Shown: in pieces, positions 55,891 to 64,000 of the stretch
Position numbering within the stretch: position 1 is the first letter of the stretch
How the letters are laid out: every line of letters starts with the position of its first letter
Translations under genes and position numbers: made by a program
NCBI RefSeq assembly: GCF_009646095.1
Contig: NZ_CP045725.1
Coordinates: 1,736,001-1,800,000, forward strand
DNA from: Raineyella fluvialis
GTDB lineage: Bacteria; Actinomycetota; Actinomycetes; Propionibacteriales; Propionibacteriaceae
Length of the DNA stretch: 64,000 nt
Direction: 5' to 3'
The notes under the pieces: model-generated
Told to the model about the DNA's origin: nothing
Database searches by the model: none
Seen by the model: the letters and a program-made list of their open reading frames with translations, nothing else

Positions 55891-56742
55891 ATGCAGATCC
55901 TGATCACCAACGATGACGGAATCGACGCCCCAGGGCTGGCTGCGATGGCGCGAGCGGCCGCGCGCCGCGGGCACGCGGTGCTCGTGGTGGCACCCGACCA
56001 CCCGTCCTCCGGAGTCAGCGCCGCCCTCGGCATGCGTACGCCCACCGAGTCGATCATCATCCAGGAGGAGCACCCGGAAGGGATGCCCCCCGAAGCACGC
56101 TGCCTGGTGGCCGAGGCCACGCCCGCTCAGATGATCTATCTCGCGGTGCAGGGCGAGTACGGCGAGGTCCCCCGGATGGTCCTGGCCGGCATCAACAGCG
56201 GGGCGAACACGGGTCGGGCCATCCTCCACTCCGGGACCGTGGGTGCCGCGCTCACCGCGGCCGTGCTGGGGATCCGGGCGATGTCGGTGTCGCTGGCCGG
56301 TCCCGACCCGCACCACTGGGACACCGCCGAGGAGATCGCCCTGCGGATGATGGAGTGGCTCGAGTTCCAGGCCAGTGACGGGCGGGTGCTCAACCTCAAC
56401 ATCCCCGACCTCCCGATGGATCAGCTGCGGGGACTGCGCGCCGCACCGTTGGCCTCATTCGGGGAATTGCAGGCCGCCGACATCGCTTTCCCCACGGCCG
56501 GCGCCCCGGACCTGCGCCGCGCCGCGGTGACGTACGAACCGGCACTGGCCCGCGACGAACCGGGCAGCGACCACTACCTGCTCGCCCGTGAGTGGGTCAC
56601 TGCCACGATGGTCCGTAGCCTCACCGACGATTTCGCCGGCGTCGCCCTACCGACGCTCGGCCAGATCGACCCCGGCCACGCCCTGGCCCGCCACACCACG
56701 GCGACCCCAGCCCCTACAACCCCTTGGAGCGCCCCGACATGA
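55891..56742 (+). CDS. surE: 5'-nucleotidase / acid phosphatase SurE
   Basis: A 283-residue metal-dependent phosphatase. The N-terminal LITNDDGIDAPGLAAMARAA holds the catalytic Asp pair, VVAPDHPSSGVSAAL follows, GINSGANTGRAILHSGTVGAA has the metal-binding Asn, and VLNLNIPD is near the end. It dephosphorylates nucleoside 5'-monophosphates (also 3' and polyphosphate). Its stop overlaps the next gene's ATG (ATGA). It is a little longer than the Escherichia enzyme because of a loose C-terminus (ATPAPTTPWSAPT). Confidence 0.93.
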   Translation: MQILITNDDGIDAPGLAAMARAAARRGHAVLVVAPDHPSSGVSAALGMRTPTESIIIQEEHPEGMPPEARCLVAEATPAQMIYLAVQGEYGEVPRMVLAGINSGANTGRAILHSGTVGAALTAAVLGIRAMSVSLAGPDPHHWDTAEEIALRMMEWLEFQASDGRVLNLNIPDLPMDQLRGLRAAPLASFGELQAADIAFPTAGAPDLRRAAVTYEPALARDEPGSDHYLLAREWVTATMVRSLTDDFAGVALPTLGQIDPGHALARHTTATPAPTTPWSAPT

Positions 56743-57623
56743 CCATGCCTGATACCAGCCGGCCTGATACCAGCCGGCCGGACACCAGCCGTCCCGAGGC
56801 CGGCGTGACCGAGTTGCACCGGCTCGCTCTCACCGTCGCCGAGGAGGGCGCCCGGATGGCCCGGGAGATGCGGGAGGCGGGGGTGGCGATCGCCGACCGC
56901 AAGACCTCCATCGCCGACATCGTCACCGAGGCGGACCGGGCGGTCGAGACGGCGATCCGTGACGCCATCGCCCGGGTCCGGCCGCAGGACGGCTTCCTCG
57001 GGGAGGAGACCGACGAGGCAGGATCGGCCTCCGGACTCACCTGGGTGGTCGACCCGATCGACGGCACCGTGAACTACGCGTACGGCATCCCGGCGTGGGC
57101 GGTGTCGGTGGCGGTTGTCGAGGGCGACCCGGATCCGGCGACCTGGACCGGCCTGGCCGGCGTGGTGGTCAACCCGTCCGGCGGTGAGACCTGGGAGGCC
57201 TATCGCGGTGGCGGCGCGCGCCTCAACGGTCGTACGCTGCGGATCGCCAAGGAGACGGAACTGGCCCGGACTTTGGTCGGCACCGGCTTCGGGTACCTGC
57301 CGGAGCGACGGATGGCGCAGGCCCGGGTGGTCACGCAACTGTTGGGGACCGTACGGGATATCCGCCGCGCCGGAGCCGCGAGCCTCGACATCTGTTCGGT
57401 GGCGGCGCAGCGTCTCGACGCCTATTACGAGATGGGGCTGCACCCGTGGGATCTGGCCGGGGGCACCATCGTCGCCCTCGAGGCCGGCGCCCACGTGAGT
57501 GGACTACGGGGCGCCGGCCCGGGCGAGTCGTTCTACCTGGCGTGCAACCCGGTCATCGCCGGGCCGCTGCTGGACCTGCTGATCGCCTCCGGCGCCGAGC
57601 CCTTGGCGCTGGCCGAGGACTGA
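56739..57623 (+). CDS. Inositol monophosphatase family protein
   Basis: A 294-residue phosphatase from ATG 56739, overlapping the surE stop, with GGAG at 56725-56728. The N-terminus carries three PDTSR-like pentapeptide repeats encoded by 15-bp tandem DNA. Metal and catalytic motifs follow: FLGEETD and WVVDPIDGTVNYAYGIPAWAV (DPIDGT, Mg2+ site), then MGLHPWDLAGGTIVALEAG (WDxAG). Family members remove phosphate from myo-inositol-1-phosphate or similar sugars (FBPase-like). The substrate is not certain. Confidence 0.92.
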   Translation: MTMPDTSRPDTSRPDTSRPEAGVTELHRLALTVAEEGARMAREMREAGVAIADRKTSIADIVTEADRAVETAIRDAIARVRPQDGFLGEETDEAGSASGLTWVVDPIDGTVNYAYGIPAWAVSVAVVEGDPDPATWTGLAGVVVNPSGGETWEAYRGGGARLNGRTLRIAKETELARTLVGTGFGYLPERRMAQARVVTQLLGTVRDIRRAGAASLDICSVAAQRLDAYYEMGLHPWDLAGGTIVALEAGAHVSGLRGAGPGESFYLACNPVIAGPLLDLLIASGAEPLALAED

Positions 57624-57639
57624 CGCGGGCGCCGGGCGC

Positions 57640-60441
57640 TCAGTGCTGGTGCTGCTCGGCGCCGCCGAGGTACTTCTCCGGATCCTTCTCGAAGGACTTC
57701 TGGCAGCCGGGTGAGCAGAACCAGTACATCTCGCCCTTGTACTCGGCCGAGCCTGCGGCGGTCTCGGGATCGATGGTCATGCCACAGACGGGATCGGTGA
57801 CGGTCATCGTGGGGGTTCCTTCCTTCTCCTGGGGTGGGGTGATGCCGGTTTCGATCGTGCCTGTTTCGATCGTGCCTGTTTCGATCACCGGGGTGACGGC
57901 GGGGACCGTCGTGACGGGGACCTCAGGAGCACGGTAGCCCCGCAGGCGGTTGGCGTTGGTGACGACGGACAGCGACGACATCGCCATCGCCGCCGCGGCG
58001 ATCATCGGGCTGAGCATGATCCCGAAGACCGGGTACAGGACGCCGGCGGCGATCGGGATGCCGATGGCGTTGTAGAGGAACGCGAACCCGAGGTTCTGTC
58101 GGATGTTGCGCATCGTCGCCCGTGACAGGTCGATCGCGGTGACCAGACCCGACAGGGCGCCGGAGATCAGGGTGATGTCGGAGGACTCGATGGCGACGTC
58201 GGTGCCGGTGCCGATGGCGGATCCGACGTCGGCGCGGGCCAGCGCCGGGGCGTCGTTGATGCCGTCGCCGACCATACCGACGACCTTGCCCTCCTGCTGG
58301 AGTCGTTGCACCTCGCCGGCCTTGTGCTGCGGGAGCACCTCGGCGAGGACCCGGGTGATGCCGACCTGGCGGGCGATGGCCGCAGCGGTGGCGCGGTTGT
58401 CGCCGGTCATCATGACGACCTCGAGGCCACGGTGATGGAGTGCGGCGATCGCGTCGGCGGCGCCGTCCTTGACCGTGTCCGCCACAGCGACGACGCCGGC
58501 CGGCCGGCCGCCGATGGCGACGAGCATCGGGGTCTTGCCCTCCGCCGCCAGCCGCTCGGTGTCGGCGGCCAACGGCGTGGCGTCGATCCCGGCTCCTGCC
58601 AGCAGTCGCGCATTGCCGACGAGGACCTCGGTGCCGGCGACCAGGGCGCGGACGCCCTGACCGGTGATCGAGTCGAAGCCGCTGGCCGGTCGAGTGGTCA
58701 CGCCCCGGTCGTGGGCGCCGGTGACGATGGCGGCGGCGAGCGGGTGTTCGGAGGCCTGCTCGACCGAGGCGACGGTGGCCAGCACCTCCTCCGCTCCGTA
58801 CGGTCCGACCGGGACCACGTCGGTGAGGGCCGGAGTGCCCCGGGTGATGGTGCCGGTCTTGTCGAGCACGATGGTGTCGAGGCGGTGGGCGGTCTCCAAC
58901 GCCTCGGCGGACCGGATCAGCACGCCGTACTGGGCGGCCTTCCCGGTGCCGGTGGTGATGGACAGCGGCGTGGCGAGGCCCAGCGCGCACGGGCAGGCGA
59001 TGATCAGCACCGAGACGGCGGCCACCAGTGCGAACACGACGGTCGGCGGCGGACCGACCAGCAGCCAGACCGCGAAGCTCCAGATGGCGATCAGCACGAC
59101 GGCCGGCACGAAATAGCTCGAGACCTTGTCCGCGAGGCGCTGGATCGGGGCCTTGGAGCCCTGGGCCTGACGGACCATGGTGATGATCTGCGCCAGCAGG
59201 GTGTCCGCGCCGACTTTGGTGGCCCGGTAGCGGAAGCTGCCGGTCTGGTTGATCGTCGCACCGATCACGGTGTCCCCGACATGCTTGGTGACGGGGATGG
59301 GTTCGCCGGTGACCATCGACTCGTCGACGGCGGAGGAGCCGTCGACGATCTCGCCGTCGACCGGCAGCTTCTCGCCGGGCCGGACCACCACGGTGTCGCC
59401 GACGACGACCTGTTCGATCGGCACTTCCTGCTCGACCCCGGCCCGGACGACGTGGGCGGTGTGGGGTTGCAGGCCGATCAGGGTACGGATGGCCTCACCC
59501 GTGCCGGCCTTGGCGCGGGCCTCGAGCAGCCGGCCGAGGAGGATCAGGGTCAGGATGACGCCGACCGCCTCGTAGTACACCTGCTGCAGCCCCGCGGGCA
59601 GTGCGCCGGGGACGACGGTGACGACCAGGCTGTAGAGGAACGCGGCCGAGGTGCCCAGCGTGATCAGGGCGTTCATCTCCGCCGAGCGATGGGCCAGGGA
59701 CAGCCAGCCGGTCCGGTGGATCGGCCAGCCGGTGTAGACCATCACCGGGGCGATCAGGGCCAGCTGCAGCCAGTGGTTCATCAGGACCATCGGCACCCGG
59801 GGCGCCCGGAACAGCTCGGCGGCCATCACGGCGAACAGGACCGGGGCGGTCAGGACGGCACCGACGACCACGCGCCGGGTGAGGGAACGAATCTCGGCCG
59901 TACGCTCGGTCATCTCGGACTGCTCGGCGGCGGCCGCCGCCTCGGGCGACAGGCCGGAGCCCACGGCACGCGCTCGGGGGCCGCCGCCGGTCGGTGCCGG
60001 GGCGAGGGTGGCCGTGGCGGTGCCCCCGCTCGTGGTGCCCCCGCTGGTGGTGTCGGGGCTCGCCCCGTCGTCGAGGACGTCGAGGCGCCCGTGAATCATG
60101 TTCATGCCGCAGGCGAAGCCGAACTGCCCGGCCTGTGTCGGGGTGAACTCGACCGCCGTCGTGGCGTACGCCGGCAGGGCCTGGTTGATCCCGAAATCGG
60201 GGAAGACGACGTGCGAGGTGCACTCCCCGGCCTCGCGCCGGTCGAACAGGATCCGCACCGGCAGATCCTTGCGGACCCGTACCAGGTCCGGGGCATAGCC
60301 GCCCTGGACGCGGACGTCGATGACCTGGACTCCGTCGGTGAGGGCCGCCTCCCGTGACGTACGAGGGCCGAAGAAGAACCACAGGGCCGCCGCGGTCAGG
60401 GCGAGAGCGGTGAGGATCGTGATGATGACGAGGACGCTCAT
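57640..60441 (-). CDS. Cupredoxin - P1B-type copper ATPase - YHS fusion
   Basis: A 933-residue protein from ATG 60441. Residues 1-20 are a membrane helix. Residues of roughly 35-125 form a cupredoxin-like domain with [13 protein letters not shown] and [12 protein letters not shown] as likely copper ligands. A P1B ATPase follows: [48 protein letters not shown] and [18 protein letters not shown]. The C-terminus has Thr/Glu repeats and then a YHS domain ([33 protein letters not shown]). The usual CxxC metal-binding domain is absent, replaced by the two outer domains. It is transcribed from the shared operator at 60464. Fusion order is seen directly; copper specificity is inferred. Confidence 0.93.
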   Translation of the reverse strand: MSVLVIITILTALALTAAALWFFFGPRTSREAALTDGVQVIDVRVQGGYAPDLVRVRKDLPVRILFDRREAGECTSHVVFPDFGINQALPAYATTAVEFTPTQAGQFGFACGMNMIHGRLDVLDDGASPDTTSGGTTSGGTATATLAPAPTGGGPRARAVGSGLSPEAAAAAEQSEMTERTAEIRSLTRRVVVGAVLTAPVLFAVMAAELFRAPRVPMVLMNHWLQLALIAPVMVYTGWPIHRTGWLSLAHRSAEMNALITLGTSAAFLYSLVVTVVPGALPAGLQQVYYEAVGVILTLILLGRLLEARAKAGTGEAIRTLIGLQPHTAHVVRAGVEQEVPIEQVVVGDTVVVRPGEKLPVDGEIVDGSSAVDESMVTGEPIPVTKHVGDTVIGATINQTGSFRYRATKVGADTLLAQIITMVRQAQGSKAPIQRLADKVSSYFVPAVVLIAIWSFAVWLLVGPPPTVVFALVAAVSVLIIACPCALGLATPLSITTGTGKAAQYGVLIRSAEALETAHRLDTIVLDKTGTITRGTPALTDVVPVGPYGAEEVLATVASVEQASEHPLAAAIVTGAHDRGVTTRPASGFDSITGQGVRALVAGTEVLVGNARLLAGAGIDATPLAADTERLAAEGKTPMLVAIGGRPAGVVAVADTVKDGAADAIAALHHRGLEVVMMTGDNRATAAAIARQVGITRVLAEVLPQHKAGEVQRLQQEGKVVGMVGDGINDAPALARADVGSAIGTGTDVAIESSDITLISGALSGLVTAIDLSRATMRNIRQNLGFAFLYNAIGIPIAAGVLYPVFGIMLSPMIAAAAMAMSSLSVVTNANRLRGYRAPEVPVTTVPAVTPVIETGTIETGTIETGITPPQEKEGTPTMTVTDPVCGMTIDPETAAGSAEYKGEMYWFCSPGCQKSFEKDPEKYLGGAEQHQH

Positions 60442-60463
60442 CGGGACTCCTTTCCGCGATCAG

Positions 60464-60482
60464 TATACCCCTGGGGGGTATA
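60464..60482. promoter_or_regulatory. CsoR-like copper operator between the copper ATPase fusion and the redox operon
   Basis: TATACCCC and GGGGGTATA form an inverted repeat around TG, like CsoR-type Cu(I)-dependent repressor sites. It lies 22 bp before the ATPase ATG (leftwards) and about 80 bp before the thioredoxin-like gene (rightwards), so one site could control both. It shares the TACCCC core with the site at 20030. Confidence 0.75.
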
Positions 60483-60559
60483 TCTGCCTTGATCTACCTT
60501 GATCGGATCTTCACTGCGTCTGGGGTGAGCCTCGACATTTCCTCGGCATGCTCGGGGGC

Positions 60560-60856
60560 ATGACAAGCAGCAAGCGACTGGCCGCGCCGGACCTGGCCGT
60601 GGTGACGATCGTGGAGTCCGAGGCCTGCCATGTCTGCGCTGAGGCGAACACTGTCCTGGCCGACCTTGGCGGCGAGTTCCCCCTTGCCGTCGAACGGATC
60701 GACGCGCGCTCGCGGGAGGGCGCGGCCCTGCTCCAGGAACTGCGCGCCGCGATGACACCGCTGGTGCTGCTCGACGGTGCGTACGTCAGTTCCGGGCGGC
60801 TGTCGCGCCGGAGGCTGCGCCGGTTGCTCCGCGCCCGCACCCGTGAGGCGGCGTGA
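60560..60856 (+). CDS. Glutaredoxin/thioredoxin-like small protein
   Basis: A 98-residue protein; ATG 60548 would add four residues. LAVVTIVESEACHVCAEANTVLADLGG has a Cys-His-Val-Cys redox motif in thioredoxin-fold position, followed by PLAVERIDARSREGAALL and MTPLVLLDGAYVSSGRLSRR with the cis-Pro loop. There is no signal peptide. It is first in a three-gene unit and ends one base before the membrane gene, so it probably passes electrons to the CcdA-like protein. Confidence 0.85.
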   Translation: MTSSKRLAAPDLAVVTIVESEACHVCAEANTVLADLGGEFPLAVERIDARSREGAALLQELRAAMTPLVLLDGAYVSSGRLSRRRLRRLLRARTREAA

Positions 60857-60857
60857 G

Positions 60858-61802
60858 ATGGGAGACCTGCTCACCACCGGATCGGTCCTGGCGGCGTTCT
60901 TCGCCGGAGGGGTGGCGCTGTTCGCGCCGTGCTGCATCGTCTTCCTGGCGCCCAGCTACCTGGCCGCTGCGGTCAAGAACCGCCGTTGGCGACTGCTGCC
61001 GCTGACCTTCGTCTTCGCCGCGGGTCTGGCCCTGGTGATGCTGCCCCTGACCTTGGGGATGGGGCTGCTGTCGGGGGCGATCGCCCACTACCACCGCGTG
61101 CTCTACTGGGCCGGCGGCCTGCTGATGATCCTGCTGGCCGTCTGGTCGCTGACCGGCCGGATGTGGTCGCTTCCGTCGATCCTGCGCGCGCCCGACACCC
61201 GGCAGGGTGACTCGGCCAGCTTCTTCTCCCTGGGGGTGTTCTCCGGGGTGGCGTCGGCGTGCTGCGCGCCCGTCCTCGCCGGGGTGATGACGCTCTCGGC
61301 GCTCTCGGCGAGCCCCGTCGGCGGGCTGGTGCTGGGGTTGGCGTACGTGTTCGGGATGGTCTTCCCGCTCTTCGTGATGGCGCTGTTGTGGGATCGGCTC
61401 CGGCTGGGGGAGCGGACGTTCCTGCGGGCCCGGTCCGTGACGATCCGTCTCGGACGGCGCACCTTGCACACGAATGTGGTGAACATCCTGGTGGCGGTCG
61501 CATTCGCCGTCATGGGTGGCTTCGTCATCCAGTTGGCCAACAGCGGCACCATGACCACCGGCCCCGGCTTCCAGGTGGCCATCGGCGACGCGATCGCCAT
61601 GGTCTTCCGGAGGGTCGAGGTCTGGTCCCGGCCGGTGCCGGAGGTCGTCCTTGGCCTCGGCCTGCTTGCCCTCGTGGCGGTGTTCGTCGTCGCCACGCTG
61701 CGGGATCGCCGATCCCCCGCCGCTGCCGCCGGGGACCGCTCCGACGTGGTCGCCGATGCCGCGGCGCCGTCGGACCTGCCGACCCGCCCCTCCTGCCACT
61801 GA
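60858..61802 (+). CDS. CcdA/DsbD-like thiol-disulfide membrane transporter
   Basis: A 314-residue protein starting one base after the glutaredoxin-like gene. Seven or so helices; the two redox cysteines sit in LFAPCCIVFLAPSYLAA and GVASACCAPVLAGVMTLSAL, the hallmark of CcdA-type proteins that move electrons across the membrane. VLGLAYVFGMVFPLFVMALL continues the pattern. The C-terminal tail is hydrophilic. It would reduce the periplasmic redoxin encoded next. Confidence 0.9.
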   Translation: MGDLLTTGSVLAAFFAGGVALFAPCCIVFLAPSYLAAAVKNRRWRLLPLTFVFAAGLALVMLPLTLGMGLLSGAIAHYHRVLYWAGGLLMILLAVWSLTGRMWSLPSILRAPDTRQGDSASFFSLGVFSGVASACCAPVLAGVMTLSALSASPVGGLVLGLAYVFGMVFPLFVMALLWDRLRLGERTFLRARSVTIRLGRRTLHTNVVNILVAVAFAVMGGFVIQLANSGTMTTGPGFQVAIGDAIAMVFRRVEVWSRPVPEVVLGLGLLALVAVFVVATLRDRRSPAAAAGDRSDVVADAAAPSDLPTRPSCH

Positions 61803-61830
61803 TCCCCAGACCCGTACGAAGGCATGAACC

Positions 61831-62466
61831 ATGAGCACCAGGACTCGGACCGCCACCAAGCCGGCACCATCGCAGAGCCGGTCCCAGCAGCGGCTCGCGG
61901 AACTCGACCGCACGCAGACCCGCCGGCACCGCCGCCGGCTCATCGCCTGGGGGATCAGCCTCGTCGTCGCCCTCGTGATCGTCACCGCGGGGATCCTCAC
62001 CAGCCTGCCGACGCGGTCGGACGGCGCACACCAGGCACCGGACTTCACCCTCACCGACACCTCGGGTGTCTCCCATCACCTGGCGGACCTGCGCGGCAGG
62101 AACGTACTGCTCTACTTCAGTGAGGGGGCCGGCTGCCAGATCTGCATCGTCCAGATGGGGGAGATCGCGAAGCGCCAAGCCGACTTCGACAAGCAGAACG
62201 TGGTCGTGCTGCCCATCGTGATGAACACCCGGGAGCAGATCCTCGCCGATATGGCCGCCAACAAGGTCACCACACCGTTCCTACTCGACGACGGCACGGC
62301 GTCGAAGGCTTACGGAACCCTGGGGAAGGGGATGCACGCCGGCCTGCCCGGCCACAGCTTCGTCCTGATCGACACCCAGGGCCAGCAGCGATGGTACGGG
62401 GAGTACCCGTCGATGTGGCTGTCCCCTGATGACCTGCTGAAGGAGATCAGTTCCCGGCTCGACTGA
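61831..62466 (+). CDS. Membrane-anchored redoxin (AhpC/TSA-thioredoxin type)
   Basis: A 211-residue protein with a basic start, one N-terminal membrane helix (LIAWGISLVVALVIVTAGIL) and an outer redoxin domain: APDFTLTDTSGVSHHLADLRG, VLLYFSEGAGCQICIVQMGEI (Cys-Gln-Ile-Cys), VVLPIVMNTREQILADMAAN and GHSFVLIDTQG. It resembles ResA/TlpA-like reductants, but the CxxC follows GAG rather than WCG. It follows the CcdA-like gene by 28 bp and is probably its partner on the outside of the membrane. Confidence 0.88.
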   Translation: MSTRTRTATKPAPSQSRSQQRLAELDRTQTRRHRRRLIAWGISLVVALVIVTAGILTSLPTRSDGAHQAPDFTLTDTSGVSHHLADLRGRNVLLYFSEGAGCQICIVQMGEIAKRQADFDKQNVVVLPIVMNTREQILADMAANKVTTPFLLDDGTASKAYGTLGKGMHAGLPGHSFVLIDTQGQQRWYGEYPSMWLSPDDLLKEISSRLD

Positions 62467-62570
62467 CGCCTCTGGTGCAGGGGGCTCCGTCTGCCGATGA
62501 CAACATGGCGGATCACGAGGATGCTAGTGATCGGGGTCACATGACTCCATGCCCCTGAAGGAGGGCCTCC

Positions 62571-62933
62571 ATGTCTGATTTTGAGGTGAAGAACGTCGGG
62601 ACTCCCGATGAAGTGCGCGAGTTTCCTCTCGGGCGAGGGGACATCGTCAGCATCGGCGGCGGGGAGGTGGCTCTGATCACGTTGCAGCCGGGCTGGCGCT
62701 GGTCGGAGCATGTCAAGCCGGTGGCGGGGACCGACCTGTGCCAGGCGCCGCACTTCCAGTACGTCATCACCGGCCACCTGCAAGGGCGGATGGCGGACGG
62801 GACCGCGTTCGAGGCCCGCGCCGGTGATGTCGTCGTCCTGTCGCCGGGCCATGACGCGTGGGTGGTCGGCGACGAGCCGGTCACCACGATCGACTGGGGA
62901 GGCGCGCACGTCTGGGGCAAGGCCCAGGGGTGA
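62571..62933 (+). CDS. Small cupin-domain protein
   Basis: A 120-residue single-domain cupin. It has GDIVSIGGGEVALITLQPGWRWSEHVKP, HFQYVITGHLQGRMADGTAFE and FEARAGDVVVLSPGHDAWVVGDEPVTTIDWG, with His residues at metal-ligand positions. The length and layout match regulatory-type cupins with no known enzyme activity. Start ATG 62571 has GGAGG about 7 bases upstream (GAAGGAGGGCCTCC). It is separated from the redox operon by about 100 bp. Confidence 0.85.
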   Translation: MSDFEVKNVGTPDEVREFPLGRGDIVSIGGGEVALITLQPGWRWSEHVKPVAGTDLCQAPHFQYVITGHLQGRMADGTAFEARAGDVVVLSPGHDAWVVGDEPVTTIDWGGAHVWGKAQG

Positions 62934-63067
62934 CTCCGCCCGCGGCCGGCCGGCTCTCCTGGCCCGACACCTGGGACGAGATTGCCGGGCCGGCTGCCCC
63001 AGAAGCGGCCCGGTGAGGGCCGAGATGCGAGTCCTGCTGGAGACTGCTAGGCTGTCCCAGCAGTTGC

Positions 63068-63141
63068 GCGGATGTAGTTTAATGGTAGAACATCAGCTTC
63101 CCAAGCTGAGAACGCGGGTTCGATTCCCGTCATCCGCTCCA
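63068..63141 (+). tRNA. tRNA-Gly (anticodon CCC)
   Basis: The acceptor stem GCGGATG pairs with CATCCGC, the anticodon stem TCAGC with GCTGA, and the loop TTCCCAA has CCC as anticodon. The T-arm has GGTTCGATTCC and the 3' CCA is encoded. 74 bases including CCA. Confidence 0.97.
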
Positions 63142-63150
63142 GCATTTCTC

Positions 63151-63177
63151 GACCCCCGGCGGCCTCGTCGGGGGTTT
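63151..63177 (+). terminator. Terminator after tRNA-Gly
   Basis: ACCCCCG and CGGGGGT form a stem followed by TTTC, ten bases after the tRNA 3' end. Confidence 0.75.
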
Positions 63178-63190
63178 CGTACGTTCGGAC

Positions 63191-63228
63191 GTTCCCGCGG
63201 GAACGTTCCGAGGCGTTCCCGCGGGAAC
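63191..63228. promoter_or_regulatory. Two perfect GTTCCCGCGGGAAC palindromes, 24 bp apart
   Basis: GTTCCCGCGGGAAC occurs at 63191-63204 and 63215-63228. Both are perfect 14-bp palindromes with identical sequence, about 100 and 130 bp before the MarR-type gene. They may be operators for this or another regulator. Confidence 0.6.
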
Positions 63229-63297
63229 TCCCGGTCCTCGTGGCGGGCCGTGTTCCCGCATCGCACTCCTGTATCGGGAGTCGAACTGAGACGTGTA

Positions 63298-63318
63298 ATA
63301 CATAGATTGGTGATGTAT
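63298..63318. promoter_or_regulatory. Likely MarR-type operator at the promoter of the regulator gene
   Basis: ATACAT and ATGTAT, 9 bases apart, form an inverted repeat in an AT-rich stretch directly before the ATG at 63330, as expected of a MarR-type autoregulatory site overlapping the -10 region. Confidence 0.6.
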
Positions 63319-63329
63319 ATATGTGACCC

Positions 63330-63857
63330 ATGGCACTCGATCCTCGCGACGTCGCTCTTGACCTGATGGTCACCAGCGCTCGTTTCACCCGCTTCCTGCG
63401 GTGGCACTCCGGCGCTCGCGACATGGATGCAAACTGGCGAGCCCTCTCCTGCCTGGAGGAACGTGGGCCGATGCGGGTGGGGGAGTTCGCCCTGCAGGAC
63501 CGGCTCAGCCAGCCCGCCGCCACCGCCAAACTCAACAGGTTGGCCGCCGCGGGACTTGCCGAACGCCAAGTGGACCCCTCCGACGCCAGGGCCTGCCTCT
63601 ACGAGCTGACAGACACCGGCCGCGCACACCTGGCCGAGCTGCGGGAGTCCGCCCTCGCCTTCTTCCTCCCGCGCCTGGAGGCGATGGACGAGGCGACCCG
63701 AGCCGAACTCTCCGGCGCCCTGCGCACCGTCGAGCGCCTGATGACCGATCCTGCGCCCACCTGCACGCCGGCCGAGGCGCCGGCCGACACGTCCACCGGG
63801 ACGCGGGCTGGACGCGACGCCAACCAGCCCCACGACGACACTGAAGGAGCACGATGA
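63330..63857 (+). CDS. MarR-family transcriptional regulator
   Basis: A 175-residue regulator from ATG 63330. The winged helix-turn-helix is LEERGPMRVGEFALQDRLSQPAATAKLNRLAAAGLAERQVDPSDARACLYELTDTGRAHL-like: recognition helix QPAATAKLNRL and wing DPSDARACLYELTDTG. A helical C-terminal part (FFLPRLEAMDEATRAELSGAL) provides dimerisation, and the last 30 residues are loose. Its stop overlaps the ATG of the following transporter gene (ATGA), so it probably represses that exporter. Confidence 0.9.
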   Translation: MALDPRDVALDLMVTSARFTRFLRWHSGARDMDANWRALSCLEERGPMRVGEFALQDRLSQPAATAKLNRLAAAGLAERQVDPSDARACLYELTDTGRAHLAELRESALAFFLPRLEAMDEATRAELSGALRTVERLMTDPAPTCTPAEAPADTSTGTRAGRDANQPHDDTEGAR

Positions 63858-64000
63858 CCGTACGCACCGATCCGACCCCCGCGGGACCGATCACGGCGGG
63901 ACCGACCCCTGCGGAGCCGAGCAGCGGCCAGCAGGCCCAGGCGCCCGGGATCTTCCGTCAGCCGCGCGCTGTCTGGGCGATGGCCTTCGCCTGTGTCGTC
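63854..64000 (+). CDS. Major facilitator superfamily transporter, 5' part (cut by window edge)
   Basis: Only 49 residues are visible: a Pro/Ala/Thr-rich cytosolic tail and then IFRQPRAVWAMAFACVV, the beginning of the first membrane helix. The overlap with the MarR-type gene and the sequence start suit a drug exporter of the MFS, but the family call rests mainly on context. Confidence 0.6.
   Translation, partial: MTVRTDPTPAGPITAGPTPAEPSSGQQAQAPGIFRQPRAVWAMAFACVV

Overview
This is a GC-rich chromosomal segment of an actinobacterium. Polyphosphate glucokinase, an ATG/GTG start mix, many 1-4 bp gene overlaps and a Ski2-like helicase with a DUF3516-type C-terminus fit Propionibacteriales, probably Propionibacteriaceae. 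That placement is inference from gene content, not a phylogeny.

Region 1-9.4 kb is a polymorphic-toxin (RHS/YD-repeat) island. A secreted RHS N-terminal gene runs off the left edge on the minus strand and is split by an ISL3-family element with a perfect 8-bp target duplication. A 382-bp inverted-repeat-bounded segment separates it from two plus-strand orphan RHS cassettes. The cassettes share about 1 kb of near-identical RHS core but carry different C-terminal tips (one DUF4258-like, one GIY-YIG-like), each followed by a candidate immunity gene. GC content falls sharply at the tips and immunity genes.

Region 9.7-25 kb holds an SPFH protein, a GT-C glycosyltransferase, a surface-sugar cluster (pseC, pseB / pseG, an SpsF-AKR fusion, a GH76 glycosidase) and a copper operon (CopD-CtaG plus CopA) behind a CsoR-like palindrome. 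Region 25-37 kb is mainly housekeeping: helicase, FKBP, M50 protease, dGTPase-like protein, hexose-6-phosphate mutarotase, pgi and an aldo/keto reductase, with a 19-bp minisatellite beside an AbiEi/DUF559-type gene. Region 37-49 kb has a TetR-MFP-ABC efflux operon with a perfect operator, a purine/pyrimidine permease, a PemK/MazF-like gene, DUF1707 and bPH2 membrane proteins, and ppgK. Region 49-52.5 kb is accessory: three copies of a 106-bp palindromic repeat, a second AbiEi/DUF559 gene and an IS256-family element inserted beside a 7-bp tandem repeat.

Region 52.5-64 kb has argS, an aldo/keto reductase, a YigZ-like protein, surE and an inositol monophosphatase. Then come a cupredoxin-P1B-ATPase-YHS fusion and a divergent thiol-redox operon sharing a CsoR-like operator, a cupin, tRNA-Gly(CCC), and a MarR-MFS pair cut by the right edge.

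Six places carry single-base losses in G/C runs of 4-5 that break otherwise well-conserved reading frames (two in RHS cassette 1, two in pseG, one in ctaG, one in the IS256 transposase). The shared pattern makes uncorrected homopolymer sequencing errors a serious alternative to true pseudogenes. 'Pseudogene' calls here should be read with that in mind.
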